DNA of 18,280 nucleotides from positions 1 through 18,280 of the forward strand of contig CAZXOC010000138.1 of NCBI GenBank assembly GCA_964642165.1. Direction: 5' to 3'. This document shows, piece by piece, positions 16,510 to 18,280 of the stretch; positions within the stretch are counted from its first letter, which is position 1, and each line of letters begins with the position of its first letter. This DNA comes from CAYRVX01 sp964642165 (GTDB taxonomy: Bacteria > Planctomycetota > Phycisphaerae > SM23-33). The notes under the pieces are model-generated. The model ran no database searches. It saw only the letters and a program-made list of their open reading frames with translations, and was not told the DNA's origin. The position numbers were made by a program, and so were the translations under genes.

Positions 16510-17898
16510 GTGAGCAGTATTCGCCCATTCGATGGCCAGACCAAGACGACCAGGCGAATGCTCCTGAAGAGCACCGCCACTGCAGGGCTTCTGGCCTTCC
16601 CGCTGGCCCGGATCGGCCTGGCCGTGGCGCCCAACTCCAAGGTCCAGCACGCCTCGATCGGCGTCGGGGGCATGGGCTGGGGTGACGTCAGGAAGTTCGC
16701 CTCACACCCGAAGGCCGAGATCGTCGCCATCTGCGACGTCGACACCCGCCGCCTCGCCGCAGCCGCGAAACACTTTCCAAACGCCCGAAAATACCAAGAC
16801 TGGCGCGAACTGCTCGACAAGGAAGGCGACAAGGTCGACTCGGTGAACGTCACCACCCCGGACCACATGCACGCGCCGATAACAATGACCGCCCTGGGCA
16901 TGGGAAAGCACGTCTACTGCCAAAAGCCCCTGACACACGACATCTTCCAGGCCCGCAGAATCTCCGCCGCCGCGAAGAAGGCGGGCGTCGTCTCGCAGAT
17001 GGGCATCCAGCTCAGTTCCGGCATGACCGCCCGCATGGCCGTCAAGATGCTTCGTGCGGGCGCCATCGGTAGGGTCAAGGAGGTCTTTCTCTGGTCGAAC
17101 AAGGATCCGTCGAAATACCGCCCCGTCGGACCACGTCCGAAGAAGACCGACCCCGTACCCGCCGAGTTGGACTGGGATGCGTGGTGCGGCACGGCCCCGG
17201 TGCGACCCTACGTTCACGGCGTCTATCATCCGACGTGGTGGCGAGGCTGGCAGGACTTCGGATGCGGGTGGCTGGGCGACATGGGCTGCCACATCATGGA
17301 CATGCCCTACCGCGCATTGGGCCTCGGTATGCCCGTCGCCGTCAAGGCACAGGTAGAGCCGCAGTGGCGAGACGACCCCGCACGACGAGTAGAGACCTTC
17401 CCCACCTGGCAGGTCGTACGCTACACCTTCCTCGGCACCGGTCTGACGACCGGCAGGACCATCGACATAACTTGGTCCGACGGCTTCAAGTATCCCCCGG
17501 CCGAGTTGCGCAACAAGCTGCTCGAAGGGCGAAAGTACCCTCCGCAAGGCGCCATGCTGATCGGCGAGCGAGGCGTTATGCTGATGCCCCACGGTGCCGC
17601 ACCGCGACTGTACCCCCGCGAGAAGCTCAAGGCCGTGCCCAGACCCAAGCTCAAGCCCTGGGATCACTACCACCAGTTCATCGACGCGATCGTCGGCAAG
17701 AACGGCGGCAAGACGCAGGCCTCGTTCGACTATGCCGGGCCCCTCAGCGAGATGGTCCTGCTTGGCACGGTGGCCCTGCGATTCCCCGACCAGTCGCTCA
17801 CGTGGGACGCCCCGAACTTGAAGGTAACCAACATCCCCGACGCCAACCGCTACGTCCGCCTCCCCTGCCGCAAGAAATGGCAGGTCAAAGGGCTCTGA
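16510..17898 (+). CDS. Tat-exported Gfo/Idh/MocA-family oxidoreductase
   Basis: This 462-residue protein belongs to the NAD(P)-dependent Gfo/Idh/MocA family, which oxidises, reduces or otherwise modifies sugars and cyclitols. The N-terminus has TTRRMLLKS followed by a hydrophobic run (about residues 13-40), a twin-arginine signal as in many planctomycete members. The Rossmann fold begins IGVGGMG (50-56), with ICDVDTRRLAAAAKHF closing the second strand. VTTPDHMHAP and CQKPLTHD (catalytic-type Lys139) are the family's conserved blocks. GDMGCHIMDMPYRAL supplies the conserved His261 of the substrate domain. The C-terminal GAMLIGERGVMLMPHGAAPRLYP is typical of the planctomycete group. Codons use A in third position more often than the glycan operon, hinting at a different history. 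It is separated from the operon by the minus-strand gene and 820 bp, so joint regulation is not evident. Substrate unknown. Confidence 0.92.
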   Translation: MSSIRPFDGQTKTTRRMLLKSTATAGLLAFPLARIGLAVAPNSKVQHASIGVGGMGWGDVRKFASHPKAEIVAICDVDTRRLAAAAKHFPNARKYQDWRELLDKEGDKVDSVNVTTPDHMHAPITMTALGMGKHVYCQKPLTHDIFQARRISAAAKKAGVVSQMGIQLSSGMTARMAVKMLRAGAIGRVKEVFLWSNKDPSKYRPVGPRPKKTDPVPAELDWDAWCGTAPVRPYVHGVYHPTWWRGWQDFGCGWLGDMGCHIMDMPYRALGLGMPVAVKAQVEPQWRDDPARRVETFPTWQVVRYTFLGTGLTTGRTIDITWSDGFKYPPAELRNKLLEGRKYPPQGAMLIGERGVMLMPHGAAPRLYPREKLKAVPRPKLKPWDHYHQFIDAIVGKNGGKTQASFDYAGPLSEMVLLGTVALRFPDQSLTWDAPNLKVTNIPDANRYVRLPCRKKWQVKGL

Positions 17899-18233
17899 AA
17901 CTCGCTTTCCACTTGTCGCTGGGCAACTGAGGAAGGAGGGATAACGGCTGCAACAAAGGTCAACACCGCAGTAGTCTGGCAGTCATGCCCTCATTCGGGG
18001 CACACAAGCCAATGGCCCCTGATTGATCTGCCGAAGCGGTGGATGTCCTCTTACGGGACCTTGGGGGGCTAGATTGCCCAAACATCCCGCAGCACGGTTG
18101 CAGCAAAAGCGGCCAAATGCAAGAGAAGCCGGACCCCGTTCGTCGGGACGGAGCCGTTCGCGACCTCGCTACGGTGACTGCGGCCGGCCCGTACGCAGAT
18201 TCATGGCGTGTCCTTGGGGCAACCCCGAATGAA
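17899..18233. other. Apparently non-coding right flank
   Basis: There is no open frame with protein-like sequence here; the longest (18023-18232, plus strand) is Arg/Pro-rich and lacks a family pattern. An AAGGAGG at 17933-17939 resembles a ribosome binding site but no ATG, GTG or TTG start follows at a usable distance. Weak stems are seen at about 17985-18001 (TGCCC/GGGCA) and about 18214-18228 (GGGG CAA CCCC). None is followed by a T-run. Confidence 0.5.
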
Positions 18234-18280
18234 CCTGTCCGCCGACTTGTCCGGCGGCCTGTCCGGCGGCCTGTCCGGCG
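18234..18280. repeat. 12-bp tandem repeat running off the right edge
   Basis: Four consecutive units are seen: CCTGTCCGCCGA, CTTGTCCGGCGG, CCTGTCCGGCGG and CCTGTCCGGCG, with the last cut by the window end. The first two differ by one to three bases from the consensus. Because the period is a multiple of three it could be coding (for example Ala-Gly-Gln-Ala or Pro-Asp-Arg-Pro on the minus strand), but no gene can be defined from what is visible. Confidence 0.75.

Noticed and set aside
18023..18232. A 69-codon plus-strand open frame in the right flank
   Set aside because: It is Arg/Pro/Gly-rich, with no clear ribosome site and no motif; consistent with chance.
13941..18280. CRISPR arrays, tRNA genes, insertion sequences or integrase genes
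   Set aside because: No regularly spaced repeats with unique spacers, no tRNA-like cloverleaf and no transposase or integrase motif were seen here or elsewhere in the window. The only array is the short spacerless 12-bp repeat at the edge.

Overview
The window is very GC-rich, with a strong G/C bias at third codon positions, so long open frames also run antisense to almost every real gene. The gene content points to the Planctomycetota or a close PVC-group relative: several secreted SASA/sialate-esterase proteins, a Tat-exported sulfatase, a Tat-exported Gfo/Idh/MocA protein, a LamG fusion, HEAT-repeat fusions and a PDZ-plus-helical-toroid protein of the type I remember as DUF6288. This is inferred from gene content; there is no rRNA or other marker gene.

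Layout. Positions 1-13940 carry seven plus-strand genes in close order (gaps of about 97, 59, 63, 63, 32 and 3 bp): (1) a SASA-type esterase cut by the left edge; (2) a complete, catalytically intact sialate O-acetylesterase (SIAE)-type protein; (3) a tandem paralogue of it that has lost the catalytic blocks and gained a C-terminal HEAT/helical region; (4) a 1333-residue secreted PDZ/toroid protein whose C-terminal half contains the same HEAT module as gene 3; (5) a secreted DUF2961 protein (the domain of glycoside hydrolase family GH172); (6) a Tat-exported Cys-type sulfatase; (7) a divergent GH95 (alpha-L-fucosidase/galactosidase-type) enzyme with no signal peptide. Gene 7 starts at a GTG 3 bp after the sulfatase stop. 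A minus-strand SASA-LamG esterase (15690-13963) converges on gene 7. About 820 bp follow without a convincing intact gene; they hold an orphan signal-peptide-like start and short repeats. A Tat-exported Gfo/Idh/MocA oxidoreductase follows (16510-17898). The last 380 bp look non-coding and end in a 12-bp tandem repeat cut by the window edge.

Function. The seven-gene run reads as a glycan-dismantling operon. Esterases would remove acetyl groups, the sulfatase would remove sulfate, the DUF2961/GH172 protein may cleave a furanosidic linkage, and GH95 would remove alpha-L-fucose or alpha-L-galactose, probably inside the cell. The substrate would be a decorated (acetylated, sulfated, possibly fucosylated) polysaccharide. 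This is inferred from families, not demonstrated.

The most unusual part is the adjacent pair of genes 3 and 4. A pseudo-esterase and a PDZ/toroid protein share a homologous C-terminal helical module, which suggests two secreted non-catalytic or scaffold proteins that work together within the operon.
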